DNA from: Sphingomonas phyllosphaerae 5.2
GTDB lineage: Bacteria; Pseudomonadota; Alphaproteobacteria; Sphingomonadales; Sphingomonadaceae
DNA: 64,000 nucleotides
Assembly (NCBI RefSeq): GCF_000419605.1
Contig: NZ_ATTI01000001.1
Location: 2,018,501 to 2,082,500 of the forward strand
Reading direction: 5' to 3'
A program made the position numbers and the translations under genes. Positions within the stretch are counted from its first letter, which is position 1, and each line of letters starts with the position of its first letter. Under the pieces are notes generated by a model. That model was not told where the DNA came from and did no database searches. It worked only from the letters and a program-made list of their open reading frames with translations. This document shows positions 39,177 through 48,413 of the stretch, in pieces.

Positions 39177-39815
39177 ATGCCTTCAACTGCCAAGATCTGC
39201 GGCCTTTCCACCGCCGCGACGCTCGACGCCGCCATCGCGCGCGGCGCGAGCCATGTCGGCTTCGTCGTCTACCCGCGCTCACCTCGCCACGTCACGATGG
39301 AGCAGCTCGCCGGGCTCGCGGCGCGCGTACCGGACCACGTCCGCAAGGTCGGGGTGTTCGTCGATCCCGACGACGACCTGCTCGCCAGCGCGATCGCCGC
39401 CGGGCGCCTCGACGCGATCCAGCTCCACGAAACCGCGCCGTCGCGGATTGCGGACCTGCGCCGCCTGTCGCGGCGCGAGACGTGGACCGCCATCGCGATC
39501 AAGACCGCCGCCGATCTCGCCGCCGCGGCCGCGTACGTCGATGCCGCGGACCGGCTGCTCTACGACGCCAAGACCCCGCCCGGGGCGACCCTGCCCGGCG
39601 GCATGGGGGTTCGCTTCGACTGGGAGCTGCTGCGCGGCTTCCGCCATCCACTGCCCTGGGCCTTGTCGGGCGGGCTGAACGCCGCCAACGTCGCCGACGC
39701 GATCGCGATCACCGGTGCGCCGCTGGTCGACGTTTCCTCCGGCGTAGAGAGCGCGCCGGGCGTCAAGGACGTGGACAAGATCGCCGCCTTCCTGCAACGG
39801 GTCTCCGCATCATGA
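39177..39815 (+). CDS. trpF: Phosphoribosylanthranilate isomerase
   Basis: A 212-residue TIM-barrel isomerase of tryptophan synthesis. [15 protein letters not shown] carries the catalytic Cys (general base), [12 protein letters not shown] and [10 protein letters not shown] follow the family, and DAIQLHE and [11 protein letters not shown] close the phosphate site. ATG 39177 fits the family N-terminus. The stop overlaps the trpB start (ATGA). Confidence 0.94.
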   Translation: MPSTAKICGLSTAATLDAAIARGASHVGFVVYPRSPRHVTMEQLAGLAARVPDHVRKVGVFVDPDDDLLASAIAAGRLDAIQLHETAPSRIADLRRLSRRETWTAIAIKTAADLAAAAAYVDAADRLLYDAKTPPGATLPGGMGVRFDWELLRGFRHPLPWALSGGLNAANVADAIAITGAPLVDVSSGVESAPGVKDVDKIAAFLQRVSAS

Positions 39816-41041
39816 ACGCACCCAATTCCTTCCGCGCCCAGCCCGACGAGCGCGGGCATTTCGGCCCCTATGGCGGCCGCTATGTGTCCGAAACGCTGAT
39901 GCCGCTGATCCTCGAGCTGGATCGCGAATATCGCGCCGCCAAGGAGGATCCGGCGTTCGCCGCGCAGTTCGACGACCTGCTCGAACATTATGTCGGCCGT
40001 CCGTCGCCGCTCTATTACGCCGAGCGGCTGACCGACACGCTGCGCGACAGCGCCGCCGACGGAATGGGCGCACAGGTCTGGTTCAAGCGCGACGAGCTGA
40101 ACCACACGGGCGCACACAAGATCAACAATTGCATCGGGCAGATCCTGCTCGCGATCCGGATGGGCAAGACGCGGATCATCGCCGAGACCGGCGCCGGCCA
40201 GCATGGAGTCGCCACCGCGACGGTCTGCGCGCGCTTCGGCCTGCCGTGCGTGATCTATATGGGCGCCAAGGACGTCGAGCGGCAGCAGCCGAACGTGTTC
40301 CGCATGAAGCTGCTCGGCGCCGAGGTCCGAGCGGTCGAAAGCGGCGCGCGCACGCTAAAGGACGCGATGAACGAGGCGCTGCGCGACTGGGTCGCCAACG
40401 TCCACGACACCTTCTACATCATCGGCACCGCCGCCGGTCCGCACCCCTATCCGGAGCTGGTCCGCGACTTCCAGAGCGTGATCGGCCGCGAGGCGCGTGC
40501 GCAATTGCTCGATCGCACCGGGCGGCTTCCCGATCTGCTGGTCGCCGCGATCGGCGGCGGATCGAACGCGATCGGGCTGTTCCACCCGTTCCTCGACGAT
40601 GCGGACGTGCGGATGCTGGGCGTCGAGGCGGCGGGCGAAGGGCTGGAGGCGAAGCATGCCGCGAGCCTCGCCGGCGGGTTCCCGGGCGTGCTCCACGGCA
40701 ACAAGACCTATTTGCTCCAGGACGACGACGGGCAGATCGCCGAGGCGCATTCGATCTCGGCCGGGCTCGACTATCCCGGCATCGGCCCCGAACATGCGTG
40801 GCTGAAGGATAGCGGGCGCGTCGAATATACCGCGGTCACCGATCGCGAGGCGCTCGACGCGTTCCAGCTGCTCTGCCGGACCGAGGGGATCATTCCCGCG
40901 CTGGAACCGTCGCACGCGATCGCCGCGGTCGCGCGTATCGCCAAGGACATGCCGCACGACGCGATCGTGCTGGCCAACCTGTGCGGTCGCGGTGACAAGG
41001 ACATCTTCACCGTCGCCGACGCGCTGGGAGTGCGGATTTGA
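39812..41041 (+). CDS. trpB: Tryptophan synthase beta chain
   Basis: A 409-residue PLP enzyme joining indole and serine. Lys103 in [14 protein letters not shown] forms the Schiff base, and [16 protein letters not shown] binds the cofactor phosphate. [15 protein letters not shown] and [13 protein letters not shown] are diagnostic. It overlaps trpF at the start and trpA at the end, so the three are coupled. Confidence 0.97.
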   Translation: MNAPNSFRAQPDERGHFGPYGGRYVSETLMPLILELDREYRAAKEDPAFAAQFDDLLEHYVGRPSPLYYAERLTDTLRDSAADGMGAQVWFKRDELNHTGAHKINNCIGQILLAIRMGKTRIIAETGAGQHGVATATVCARFGLPCVIYMGAKDVERQQPNVFRMKLLGAEVRAVESGARTLKDAMNEALRDWVANVHDTFYIIGTAAGPHPYPELVRDFQSVIGREARAQLLDRTGRLPDLLVAAIGGGSNAIGLFHPFLDDADVRMLGVEAAGEGLEAKHAASLAGGFPGVLHGNKTYLLQDDDGQIAEAHSISAGLDYPGIGPEHAWLKDSGRVEYTAVTDREALDAFQLLCRTEGIIPALEPSHAIAAVARIAKDMPHDAIVLANLCGRGDKDIFTVADALGVRI

Positions 41042-41838
41042 CCCGCCTCGCCGACGCCTTCATCGCCGATCGGCCCGCGCTGATCTGCTTCGTCACCGCC
41101 GGCGATCCGTCCGTGGCGGCCACCCCGGCGATCCTCGACGCGCTGGTCGAGGGCGGCGCCGACGTGATCGAGCTCGGCATGCCGTTTACCGATCCGATGG
41201 CGGACGGCCCGGCGATCCAGGCCGCGAACATCCGCGCGCTCGCCGCCGGGGTGACGACGGCCGATATCCTCGCGATTGCCAAAGGCTTCCGTGAGCGCCA
41301 TCCGCTCACCCCGCTGGTGCTGATGGGCTATGCCAATCCGATGCTGCGCCGCGGTTCGGAATGGTTCGCCACCGCGCTCGGCGATGCCGGTGTCGATGGC
41401 GTGATCTGCGTCGACATTCCCCCCGAGGAGGATGACGCGCTCGGACCCGCGCTCCGCAACATGGGCATCGACCTGATCCGCCTCGCCACGCCCACGACGC
41501 AGGGCACGCGGCTCGCACAGGTGCTGAACGGTGCCGGCGGTTTCGTCTATTACGTCTCGGTCGCGGGGATCACCGGGAAGCAGCAGGCGCAGCAGGCGTC
41601 GATCGAGGAAGCGGTCGCGCAGCTGAAGCGCGCCACCGAGCTGCCGGTCGCGGTCGGCTTCGGCGTGCGCACCCCGGAACAGGCGCGTGCGATCGGGCGC
41701 GTCGCTGACGGCGTCGTCGTTGGCTCGGCGATCGTCGAGATCGTCGCGGAATACGGGGTTGCTGCGGCGGCACCCGTCGCCACCTATATCAGGACGCTGT
41801 CGGCGGCGCTTGCCGACGCACGAAAGGTTTCGGCATGA
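41038..41838 (+). CDS. trpA: Tryptophan synthase alpha chain
   Basis: A 266-residue TIM-barrel lyase that releases indole from indole-3-glycerol phosphate and channels it to Trp[23 protein letters not shown] carries the catalytic Glu and Asp, and [12 protein letters not shown] and [11 protein letters not shown] are diagnostic. The start is TTG 41038, overlapping the trpB stop (TTGA). The stop overlaps accD (ATGA). Confidence 0.96.
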   Translation: MTRLADAFIADRPALICFVTAGDPSVAATPAILDALVEGGADVIELGMPFTDPMADGPAIQAANIRALAAGVTTADILAIAKGFRERHPLTPLVLMGYANPMLRRGSEWFATALGDAGVDGVICVDIPPEEDDALGPALRNMGIDLIRLATPTTQGTRLAQVLNGAGGFVYYVSVAGITGKQQAQQASIEEAVAQLKRATELPVAVGFGVRTPEQARAIGRVADGVVVGSAIVEIVAEYGVAAAAPVATYIRTLSAALADARKVSA

Positions 41839-42701
41839 GCTGGCTCAGCAACGTCCGCAACGCGCTGTCGGGGATCGTCCCGGGCGCGGCCAAGGCACAG
41901 ACCGCAGATCACTTGTGGCACAAGTGCAAGGGCTGCGGGACGATGGTCTTCACCAAGGAGCTGGAGGAAAACCTCTACGTCTGCCCGACGTGCGATCACC
42001 ACGAACGGATCGGCCCGGCCGAGCGCTTCGAGCACCTGCTCGATCCCGCCAGCCTCGACGTGCTGCCGACGCCGCGTTCCACCGAGGACCCGCTCAGGTT
42101 CCGCGATTCTAAGCGCTATGCCGATCGCCTGAAGACCGCGCGCGCCGCCACCGGCGAGCAGGACGCGTTCGTCAACGCGCGCGGCACGATCGACGGCCAC
42201 CGCGTGGTGATCGGCGTGCAGGACTTCGCGTTCATGGGCGGATCGATGGGCCAGGCCGTGGGTGAGGCCTTCATCCAGGGCGTCGAGGCAGCGGTGAAGG
42301 ACCGTGCGCCCTTCATCGTCTTCACCGCCTCGGGCGGCGCGCGGATGCAGGAAGGCATCCTCAGCCTGATGCAAATGCCGCGCAGCACCGTCGCGATCCA
42401 GATGCTCCATGACGCCGGCCTGCCCTATATCGTCGTGCTGACCGATCCGACCTCGGGCGGGGTGATGGCCGCCTATGCGATGCTTGGCGACGTGCATATC
42501 GCCGAACCCAAGGCGACGCTCGCCTTCACCGGACGGCGCGTGATCGAGAGCACGATTCGCGAAAAGCTGCCGGAGGACTTCCAGACCAGCGAATATTATC
42601 TGGAGCATGGGCTGATCGACATGGTCGTCCATCGCCGCGAACTGCGCGAGCGGCTGTCGACCGTGATCGGCTACCTGTGCGGCGAGCGCAAGGCCGCCTG
42701 A
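41835..42701 (+). CDS. accD: Acetyl-CoA carboxylase carboxyltransferase subunit beta
   Basis: A 288-residue subunit that transfers the carboxyl group from biotin to acetyl-CoA, with AccA (not in the window). The N-terminal zinc ribbon has Cys31, Cys34, Cys50 and Cys53. [18 protein letters not shown] and [18 protein letters not shown] are the oxyanion/CoA blocks, and [17 protein letters not shown] follows. It overlaps trpA and is 37 bp from folC, the usual alphaproteobacterial order. Confidence 0.96.
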   Translation: MSWLSNVRNALSGIVPGAAKAQTADHLWHKCKGCGTMVFTKELEENLYVCPTCDHHERIGPAERFEHLLDPASLDVLPTPRSTEDPLRFRDSKRYADRLKTARAATGEQDAFVNARGTIDGHRVVIGVQDFAFMGGSMGQAVGEAFIQGVEAAVKDRAPFIVFTASGGARMQEGILSLMQMPRSTVAIQMLHDAGLPYIVVLTDPTSGGVMAAYAMLGDVHIAEPKATLAFTGRRVIESTIREKLPEDFQTSEYYLEHGLIDMVVHRRELRERLSTVIGYLCGERKAA

Positions 42702-42738
42702 CGCACCAGCCCGCCGCCGCACGCCCGGATCCGTTACG

Positions 42739-44064
42739 ATGGCCGATCACGCCGTCTCCACCGACACGCGCGTCCAGGCGCAGCTTGACCGTTTGTGGCG
42801 GCTGTCGCCGGGCGCGGACGTGCTCGGGCTGGACCGGATCACGCGCCTGCTCGGGCGGCTCGGGGACCCGCATCACGCGCTGCCACCGGTCTTTCACGTC
42901 GCCGGCACCAACGGCAAGGGCTCGACCTGCGCATATCTGCGCAGCGCGCTGGAGGCTTCCGGCTACCGCGTCCACGCCTATGCCAGCCCGCATCTGGTCC
43001 GGTTCAACGAACGGATCCGGCTCGCCGGGCGGCTGATCGACGACGCCGCGCTTGCCACCTTGCTGGCCGAGGTGCTCGACCGGGCCGACGGGATCGGCGC
43101 CAGCTTCTTCGAGATCACCACCGCCGCCGCATTCCTCGCCTTCGCGCGGGTGCCCGCCGACGCCTGCGTGATCGAGGTCGGGCTCGGCGGCCGGCTCGAT
43201 GCGACCAATGTCCTTCCCGCACCGGTCGCCTCCGGGATCGCCGCGCTCGGCATCGACCATCAGGCGTTCCTCGGCGACACGCTGGAACAGATCGCCGCCG
43301 AAAAGGCCGGCATCGCCAAGCCCGGCGTGCCGCTCGTGACGATGCGCTATCCCGCGCCGATCGCCGCACCGGTCGCACGCGCCGCCGCAGCGGCCGGCGC
43401 GGTCTGGCGTCCGCTCGGCAGCACCTGGGATTATAGCGCCGCCGACGTGGTCGATTACGCCGACGAGGCTGGCACGCTCACTCTACCGCTGCCGACACTC
43501 CCCGGCGCCCATCAGGCCGCCAACCTCGCGCTCGCGACGGCGATGCTGCGACATCAGCACGCGCTGGCCGTTCCCGTCGCCGCGCTGGACGAGGCCGCGC
43601 GGGCCACGCGCTGGCCTGCCCGCCTGCAGCGCCTCGCCCGCGGCCCGCTCACCGCGCCGCTCGGCGATGCCGCGATCTGGCTCGACGGCGGCCACAACGC
43701 TTCGGCCGGTGCGGCGATCGCCGCCGCGCTCCCCGGGTTAGTCGGGATCGACACGGGTCGGCGGCTCACCGTCGTGTTCGGGATGCTCGCCAACAAGGAT
43801 GCCGCCGGCTTCCTCGCCCCGTTCGCTGCGATGATCGATACGCTGGTCGCGCTTCCCGTGCCCGGCCACGAGCATCATACACCCGCAGCACTCCGCGACG
43901 TCGCCGCCGCGCTCGGCATCCCGCACGCCACGCAAGCGGCATCGATCCACGACGCGATCGCGCAGCTCGCCGCTGCCGCTTCGCCGCCCGCGACCGTCCT
44001 GATCGCCGGTTCGCTCTACCTGGCCGGCGAAGTGTTGAAAGCCAACGACGAACTGCCGGACTGA
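42739..44064 (+). CDS. folC: Bifunctional folylpolyglutamate synthase / dihydrofolate synthase
   Basis: A 441-residue ATP-dependent ligase of the Mur ligase fold. The P-loop reads HVAGTNGKGSTCAYL, then YASPHLVRFNERI, and CVIEVGLGGRLDATNV with the metal-binding Glu. IAAEKAGIAKPGVP and LDGGHNASAG close the central domain. It adds glutamate to dihydropteroate and folates. It ends the trp-acc-fol block. Confidence 0.95.
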   Translation: MADHAVSTDTRVQAQLDRLWRLSPGADVLGLDRITRLLGRLGDPHHALPPVFHVAGTNGKGSTCAYLRSALEASGYRVHAYASPHLVRFNERIRLAGRLIDDAALATLLAEVLDRADGIGASFFEITTAAAFLAFARVPADACVIEVGLGGRLDATNVLPAPVASGIAALGIDHQAFLGDTLEQIAAEKAGIAKPGVPLVTMRYPAPIAAPVARAAAAAGAVWRPLGSTWDYSAADVVDYADEAGTLTLPLPTLPGAHQAANLALATAMLRHQHALAVPVAALDEAARATRWPARLQRLARGPLTAPLGDAAIWLDGGHNASAGAAIAAALPGLVGIDTGRRLTVVFGMLANKDAAGFLAPFAAMIDTLVALPVPGHEHHTPAALRDVAAALGIPHATQAASIHDAIAQLAAAASPPATVLIAGSLYLAGEVLKANDELPD

Positions 44065-44071
44065 CAAGACG

Positions 44072-44093
44072 TTTGCGATTGACTTGCAATAGC
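44072..44093 (+). promoter_or_regulatory. Fur-like dyad before the DUF6628-type gene
   Basis: TTTGCGATTGACTTGCAATAGC contains the arms TTGC (44073-44076) and GCAA (44086-44089), and 12 of 17 positions are symmetric. This resembles alphaproteobacterial Fur-type operators (TTGCGAATGATTCGCAA-like). It lies 41 bp before the ATG. Confidence 0.35.
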
Positions 44094-44133
44094 GGACAGG
44101 CGACCTTGTGCGGGCAAGAGGAGTCGCCTGCCC

Positions 44134-44580
44134 ATGACCCAGCCCGCCGCTGCCCAACCGATCGCTACCCTTTCCACCCACGCCTTGCCGCACCCGCTGC
44201 CGGAATGCCCGAACGCGCGGGTCGTGCTGTTCGCGATGCGCCGCATGGGGGCGAACGGCCTGTCCGATGCGCGCGCCGCCCACGGCTTCTTCACCGCCTT
44301 CGGTGAGGCGTTCCGCCGCCCGTTGATGCTGATGCGCGCGCTGATGGCGGACATGGCCACCAACGCCGCGGTGCCGATCGCGATCGCGCCGTGCTGTTGC
44401 GCGCGGATGACCCCGTCCGAGCACGCGCTGCTCGCGATCGTCGCGCGGGTCGAGACGCGCACCGACAGCGCGCGGCTACTGCTCAGCGACCTGCTCGGCC
44501 AGCGCCACGTCGACCACGTCCTCACCAGCGCCGCCGCGCTCGCCGCGGCGTTCGCCGACGAGGGGCGCCCGATCTTTTAG
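44134..44580 (+). CDS. Conserved protein, probably DUF6628 family
   Basis: A 148-residue protein. LPHPLPECPNARVVLFAMRRMGANGLSDARAAHGFFTAFGEAFRRPLMLMRALM followed by the cysteine cluster APCCCARMTPSE is the recognisable core; I associate it with DUF6628, a family found in sphingomonads, from memory only. There is no signal peptide. The Cys-rich motif and a Fur-like dyad upstream hint at a link to iron or redox. The 3' end overlaps the convergent ampG-like gene by 4 bp. Confidence 0.6.
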   Translation: MTQPAAAQPIATLSTHALPHPLPECPNARVVLFAMRRMGANGLSDARAAHGFFTAFGEAFRRPLMLMRALMADMATNAAVPIAIAPCCCARMTPSEHALLAIVARVETRTDSARLLLSDLLGQRHVDHVLTSAAALAAAFADEGRPIF

Positions 44581-45911
44581 CCCGACATCCCGTCGCGCGC
44601 GTCGCCTGGCCCCTCCGTTCCGGCGCTACCGACCGAACGGTCGACCAGCCCGGATCGGCTCATCCACCAGAACAGCAGCACGCCCGGCATCGCCAGCACG
44701 ACGGTCAGCCAGTAGAAGCCGACATAGCCGATGCGCTCGACGATCGCCCCGGCGATGGCGCCCGTGACGATCCGACCGACCACGCTCGCCGCCGCGGAGA
44801 TCAGCGCATATTGCGCGGCGGTGAAGCGCAGGTCACACAAGGCCGAGAAATACGCGACCACGGTCACGCCGCCGATCCCGGAGGCGATGTTCTCGAACAG
44901 GATCGCGCCTGCCAGCCCTTCGTTGCTGTGCCCGGCCGCCGCCAGCAGCGCGAAGCTGGCGTTCGACACTGCCATCAATACCAGGCTGACGAGCACCGAC
45001 CGCTTCAGCCCCCGGCGCGCATAGAGCGCGCCGCCCAGGAAGATGCCGACCAGAAACGCCCAGAAGCCGACGCCGACGTCGTACAATGCGATCTCGTCGT
45101 TGCTGAACCCGAGATCGTTGAGCAGCAACCGCAGCACGAGCTGCCCCAGGGTGTCGCCGATCTTGTGGATCAGGATGAACGCCAGCACCACGACCGCGCC
45201 GGGCCGCGCGAAGAATTGTACGAACGGCGCCCACACCGCTGCGGCGGCGGCCGCCATCCCGCGGCGCGGCGCGACCTCGCGGTGGCGCCGGGGCTCGCCG
45301 ACCACCAGCCCGGTCAGCATCGCCGGCAATGCCAGCACCGCCGTCGACAGATAGGCGGCGGTCCAGCCGTAGCGCGCCGCGATGACCAGCGCGAGCGAGG
45401 CCGCGGCGGTCGATCCGATCCGCCAGCCATATTGGCTCATCCCCGAGCCCACGCCCAATTGCCGCGGTTCCAGGATTTCGATGCGATAGGCGTCGATCAC
45501 GACGTCGAACGTCGATCCCGCGACGCCGACGAGGATCGCCGCGGTCACCGTCGCGCCGATGCTGGTGCGCGGATCGACCAGCGCCAGGTTCGCAACCGCC
45601 GCGATCACCAGCACGCCCGCCACCAGCAACCACGATACGCGCTGGCCCAGGGCGCCGATCACGGGCAATCGCACGCCGTCGACCACCCACGCCCACAGGA
45701 ACTTGATGTTGTAGACGAGGAACGCGAGGCTGAACGCGGTGACCGTCTTCTTGTCGATCCCGCCCTGTGCCAGCCGCGTGGTCAGCGTCGCGGCGATCAT
45801 TGCATAGGGGAAGCCCGACGACACACCCAGCGCGAACGCCGCCAGCGGTCCGCGCTCCAGATACGGGCGTACACCGTCCACCCAGGTTCGCCCATCCGCC
45901 CGTGCCGCCAT
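44577..45911 (-). CDS. AmpG-like muropeptide MFS transporter
   Basis: A 444-residue membrane protein with 12 hydrophobic segments. ALGVSSGFPYAMIAATLTTRLAQGGIDKKTV and the following FLVYNIKFLWAWVVDGVRLP match AmpG, which imports anhydro-muropeptides from cell-wall turnover. VIDAYRIEIL and GSGMSQYGWRIG follow the family as well. ATG 45911 fits the usual N-terminus. No beta-lactamase or ampD gene is nearby, so a recycling role is the simplest reading. Confidence 0.8.
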   Translation of the reverse strand: MAARADGRTWVDGVRPYLERGPLAAFALGVSSGFPYAMIAATLTTRLAQGGIDKKTVTAFSLAFLVYNIKFLWAWVVDGVRLPVIGALGQRVSWLLVAGVLVIAAVANLALVDPRTSIGATVTAAILVGVAGSTFDVVIDAYRIEILEPRQLGVGSGMSQYGWRIGSTAAASLALVIAARYGWTAAYLSTAVLALPAMLTGLVVGEPRRHREVAPRRGMAAAAAAVWAPFVQFFARPGAVVVLAFILIHKIGDTLGQLVLRLLLNDLGFSNDEIALYDVGVGFWAFLVGIFLGGALYARRGLKRSVLVSLVLMAVSNASFALLAAAGHSNEGLAGAILFENIASGIGGVTVVAYFSALCDLRFTAAQYALISAAASVVGRIVTGAIAGAIVERIGYVGFYWLTVVLAMPGVLLFWWMSRSGLVDRSVGSAGTEGPGDARDGMSG

Positions 45912-45979
45912 TCGCCCTCCGCCGATCAAAGCTCCGCTTGTCCGCGGGAGCAAGCGACGGGCTTAGCGGGAAAACGCGG

Positions 45980-46429
45980 TCAGGTAAGCCCGCTCGTTGT
46001 CGGTCTGTCGCCGAACAGCCGCAGCCCGACGGGCAAGCGCGGCGGCGCCTTGCCTTCGCTGCGCAGCGCGATCGCATCGATCGCCGCCAGCAGATCGCGC
46101 GGATCGTAGGGTTTGGCGAGGCATCCGACCGCGACGGACTCGCCGTCGACCGGGCAGCTGCCGGTCACGAACAGCACCGCGATACGGTGTGCCGACGCCG
46201 CCCGCGCGACCTCGAGCCCGCTGCCATCGGCAAGATTGACATCGACCAGCACCAGATCGATCGCCGTACCGGCCTCGATCAGCCGCACGGCATCCGTAAC
46301 GCGGTCCACCGTCGCCACCACCGTGAAGCCCTGGTCGGTCAGCAGATACTCGGTGTCGAACGCCACCAGGGGTTCGTCCTCCACCACCAGCAGCTTCTCG
46401 ATCGACCGTCGTCGCCGTCCGAACAACAT
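45980..46429 (-). CDS. Single-domain response regulator
   Basis: A 149-residue CheY-like receiver. The acidic pair is Glu18-Asp19 (VVEDEP), the phosphorylated residue is Asp63 (VLVDVNLADG), Thr89 is the switch residue (FVTG) and Lys106 completes the site (CLAKPY). No output domain follows; the tail is short and basic. The kinase is not adjacent. Such receivers act in phosphorelays or the general stress pathway. Confidence 0.88.
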   Translation of the reverse strand: MLFGRRRRSIEKLLVVEDEPLVAFDTEYLLTDQGFTVVATVDRVTDAVRLIEAGTAIDLVLVDVNLADGSGLEVARAASAHRIAVLFVTGSCPVDGESVAVGCLAKPYDPRDLLAAIDAIALRSEGKAPPRLPVGLRLFGDRPTTSGLT

Positions 46430-46566
46430 TCTCTCTACCGCCCTGGTGCCGCCTCGTTCTTCTAACCCCGCGCGCCGCGATTATGTCCAGCCTATTTCCA
46501 CGCCCGGCACAAGCCTGAACAAACGCGATCCTTGTCGCGGCGTGGCACCGCGCCTAAGCGCTACCG

Positions 46567-47706
46567 ATGGCCGACGAACGTTCGCAACACCGCATCGCCA
46601 AGCTGCTCGCCCGCGCCGGGATCGCCTCGCGTCGCGAGGTCGAGCGGATGATCGCCGAAGGGCGGATCGCCAAGGATGGCGTCGCGCTCGACACCCCCGC
46701 CACGGTGCTGCCGTCGCTCGACGGCGTCACCGTCGATGGCGAGCCGGTCGCCGCCGCGGAGCCGACGCGGCTCTTCCTCTTCCACAAGCCGACCGGGTTG
46801 CTCACCGCGGAGCGCGACCCCTCCGGCCGCGCGACGATCTACGATCGCCTGCCCAAGGATTTGCCGCGGCTCGTGCCGGTCGGCCGGCTCGACCTCAATA
46901 CCGAGGGGCTGTTGCTGATGACCACCGACGGCGAGTTCAAGCGTCAGCTCGAACTTCCGGCGACCGGCGTGGAGCGTAGCTACCGTGCGCGCGCCTACGG
47001 CGTGGTCAGCCAGCAGCAGCTCGAGGAATTGATCCACGGCATCGAGATCGAGGGCGTTCGCTACGGCGCGATCGACGCCAACCTCGAACGTCGCACCGGC
47101 GCCAACGTCTGGATCGAGATGACCCTGAGCGAGGGCAAGAACCGTGAGGTGCGCCGCGTGCTCGAATTCCTCGGGCTGCGCGTCAGCCGGCTGATCCGCA
47201 CCCGCTACGGCCCGTTCGTGCTCGGCGACCTCCCGGTCGGCGAGATCGGCGAAGTGCGCGGCGCCGATATCGCCGCTTTCCGGCAGACGCTGAAGGTCGC
47301 GGCGAAGCTGCGCCCGCCCGTACAGGACGTCGCCGTTCCCGGTGCCCGCCGCGGTGCCGGTCGCAACGCGCCGCCCGCGCGTCCGCCGCTCGGTCGCGGT
47401 GTCGGCGCACCCGTCACCCGCCGCGCGCCTCCGGGCAGCGGCGCAACGGCTACTCGGAATCCTTCGGCGCTTCGCAGTCCCTCGCCGGCGGGCTCCGGCG
47501 CCTCGTCGGCACCGCGCGGCACGACCGCCGCACCACGCGCTGCCTCCCCGACGCGTACCCCGGCCGCAAAGCCCGTCGCGCCGGTCGCCGAACAGCCCGC
47601 GCTCGCCACGCGGCCGGCGCAGATCAAGCGCAAGCCCGGCTGGGCCAAGCCCAAGCCAAAGGCCGGTACGAAGCCGCGCGCCGGCGGACCGCGGGGGCGC
47701 AAGTGA
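46567..47706 (+). CDS. Pseudouridine synthase of the RsuA/RluB/RluE family with basic tail
   Basis: A 379-residue enzyme. An S4 RNA-binding domain (residues 8-55, IAKLLARAGIASRREVERMIAEGRI) precedes the catalytic domain with Asp109 in VGRLDLNTEGLLLMT. NREVRRVLEFLGLRVSRLIRTRYGPF ends the catalytic part at about residue 240. Residues about 250-379 are low complexity, rich in Ala, Pro, Arg and Lys, like the disordered tails of RluB. The target is probably 23S rRNA. It overlaps rsmD (GTGA). Confidence 0.9.
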   Translation: MADERSQHRIAKLLARAGIASRREVERMIAEGRIAKDGVALDTPATVLPSLDGVTVDGEPVAAAEPTRLFLFHKPTGLLTAERDPSGRATIYDRLPKDLPRLVPVGRLDLNTEGLLLMTTDGEFKRQLELPATGVERSYRARAYGVVSQQQLEELIHGIEIEGVRYGAIDANLERRTGANVWIEMTLSEGKNREVRRVLEFLGLRVSRLIRTRYGPFVLGDLPVGEIGEVRGADIAAFRQTLKVAAKLRPPVQDVAVPGARRGAGRNAPPARPPLGRGVGAPVTRRAPPGSGATATRNPSALRSPSPAGSGASSAPRGTTAAPRAASPTRTPAAKPVAPVAEQPALATRPAQIKRKPGWAKPKPKAGTKPRAGGPRGRK

Positions 47707-48242
47707 GGGTCATCGCCGGTCAGTGGCGCGGGCGTCCGCTCGCCGCGCCCAAGGGCGATGCCACCCGCCCGACCGCCGATCGCACGCGCGAGGCCTTGTT
47801 CTCGATGCTCGCCAGCCGCGTCGGCAGCTTCGAGGGTCTGGCGGTCGCCGATCTTTTCGCCGGCTCCGGCGCGCTTGGGCTGGAGGCGTTGTCACGCGGT
47901 GCCGCCACCTGCATGTTCGTCGAACAGGATAAGCCCGCGCTCGATGTGTTGCGCGCCAATATCGCGAAGCTGGAAGCCACCGGTGCGGATGTCCGCGCCG
48001 CCTCGGTGCTGGCGCTCGGCCCGGCGCGCGCGCCGCTCGACATCGTCATGATGGACCCGCCATATGGCACGGGTGCCGGTGCGGTCGCCGCCGACAAACT
48101 CGCGCGGCTCGGCTGGATCGGCGCGGCCACCTGGGTCTCGATCGAAACCGCCAAGGGCGAGGGCGAAGTCCCAGCCGGCTTCACCCTCGATGCCGACCGC
48201 ACCCACGGCCGCGCGCGCCTGATGCTGCTCCGCCGCACCTGA
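47703..48242 (+). CDS. rsmD: 16S rRNA (guanine966-N2)-methyltransferase RsmD
   Basis: A 179-residue Rossmann methyltransferase. MRVIAGQWRGRPL and DATRPTADRTREALFSML are the RsmD N-terminal blocks, ADLFAGSGALGLEALSRGA binds SAM and MMDPPYG is the catalytic D/N-PPY motif. The start is GTG 47703 within the stop of the upstream pseudouridine synthase gene, a common pairing in alphaproteobacteria. Confidence 0.95.
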   Translation: MRVIAGQWRGRPLAAPKGDATRPTADRTREALFSMLASRVGSFEGLAVADLFAGSGALGLEALSRGAATCMFVEQDKPALDVLRANIAKLEATGADVRAASVLALGPARAPLDIVMMDPPYGTGAGAVAADKLARLGWIGAATWVSIETAKGEGEVPAGFTLDADRTHGRARLMLLRRT

Positions 48243-48413
48243 GCGCCGCTGCACATCTCGCGTGGGTGCGGAGCCTGTCGAAGCACATGCGCGCCGTCCG
48301 CCTGACGAGAAGCTATCAGCGAACGGCGTGAGCCCGCTCACGCGCGACACTCGCCGGCAGATTGATCGCGACCTAGCCCGTTCGTACCGGGCCGGTCGAG
48401 CAGGCATGCACCC
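48243..48413. repeat. Spacer with sphingomonad-type GAGCCTGTCGAAGCAC repeat
   Basis: The sequence GAGCCTGTCGAAGCAC at 48271-48286 belongs to a short intergenic repeat I know from many Sphingomonadaceae genomes. A diverged copy may lie at 48379-48409 (TTCGTACCGGGCCGGTCGAGCAGG). No gene is visible in the spacer. Confidence 0.45.

Noticed and set aside
44391..46109. 572-codon plus-strand frame opposite the AmpG-like gene
   Set aside because: Antisense to a protein with good AmpG motifs; itself Arg/Gln/His-rich and featureless.
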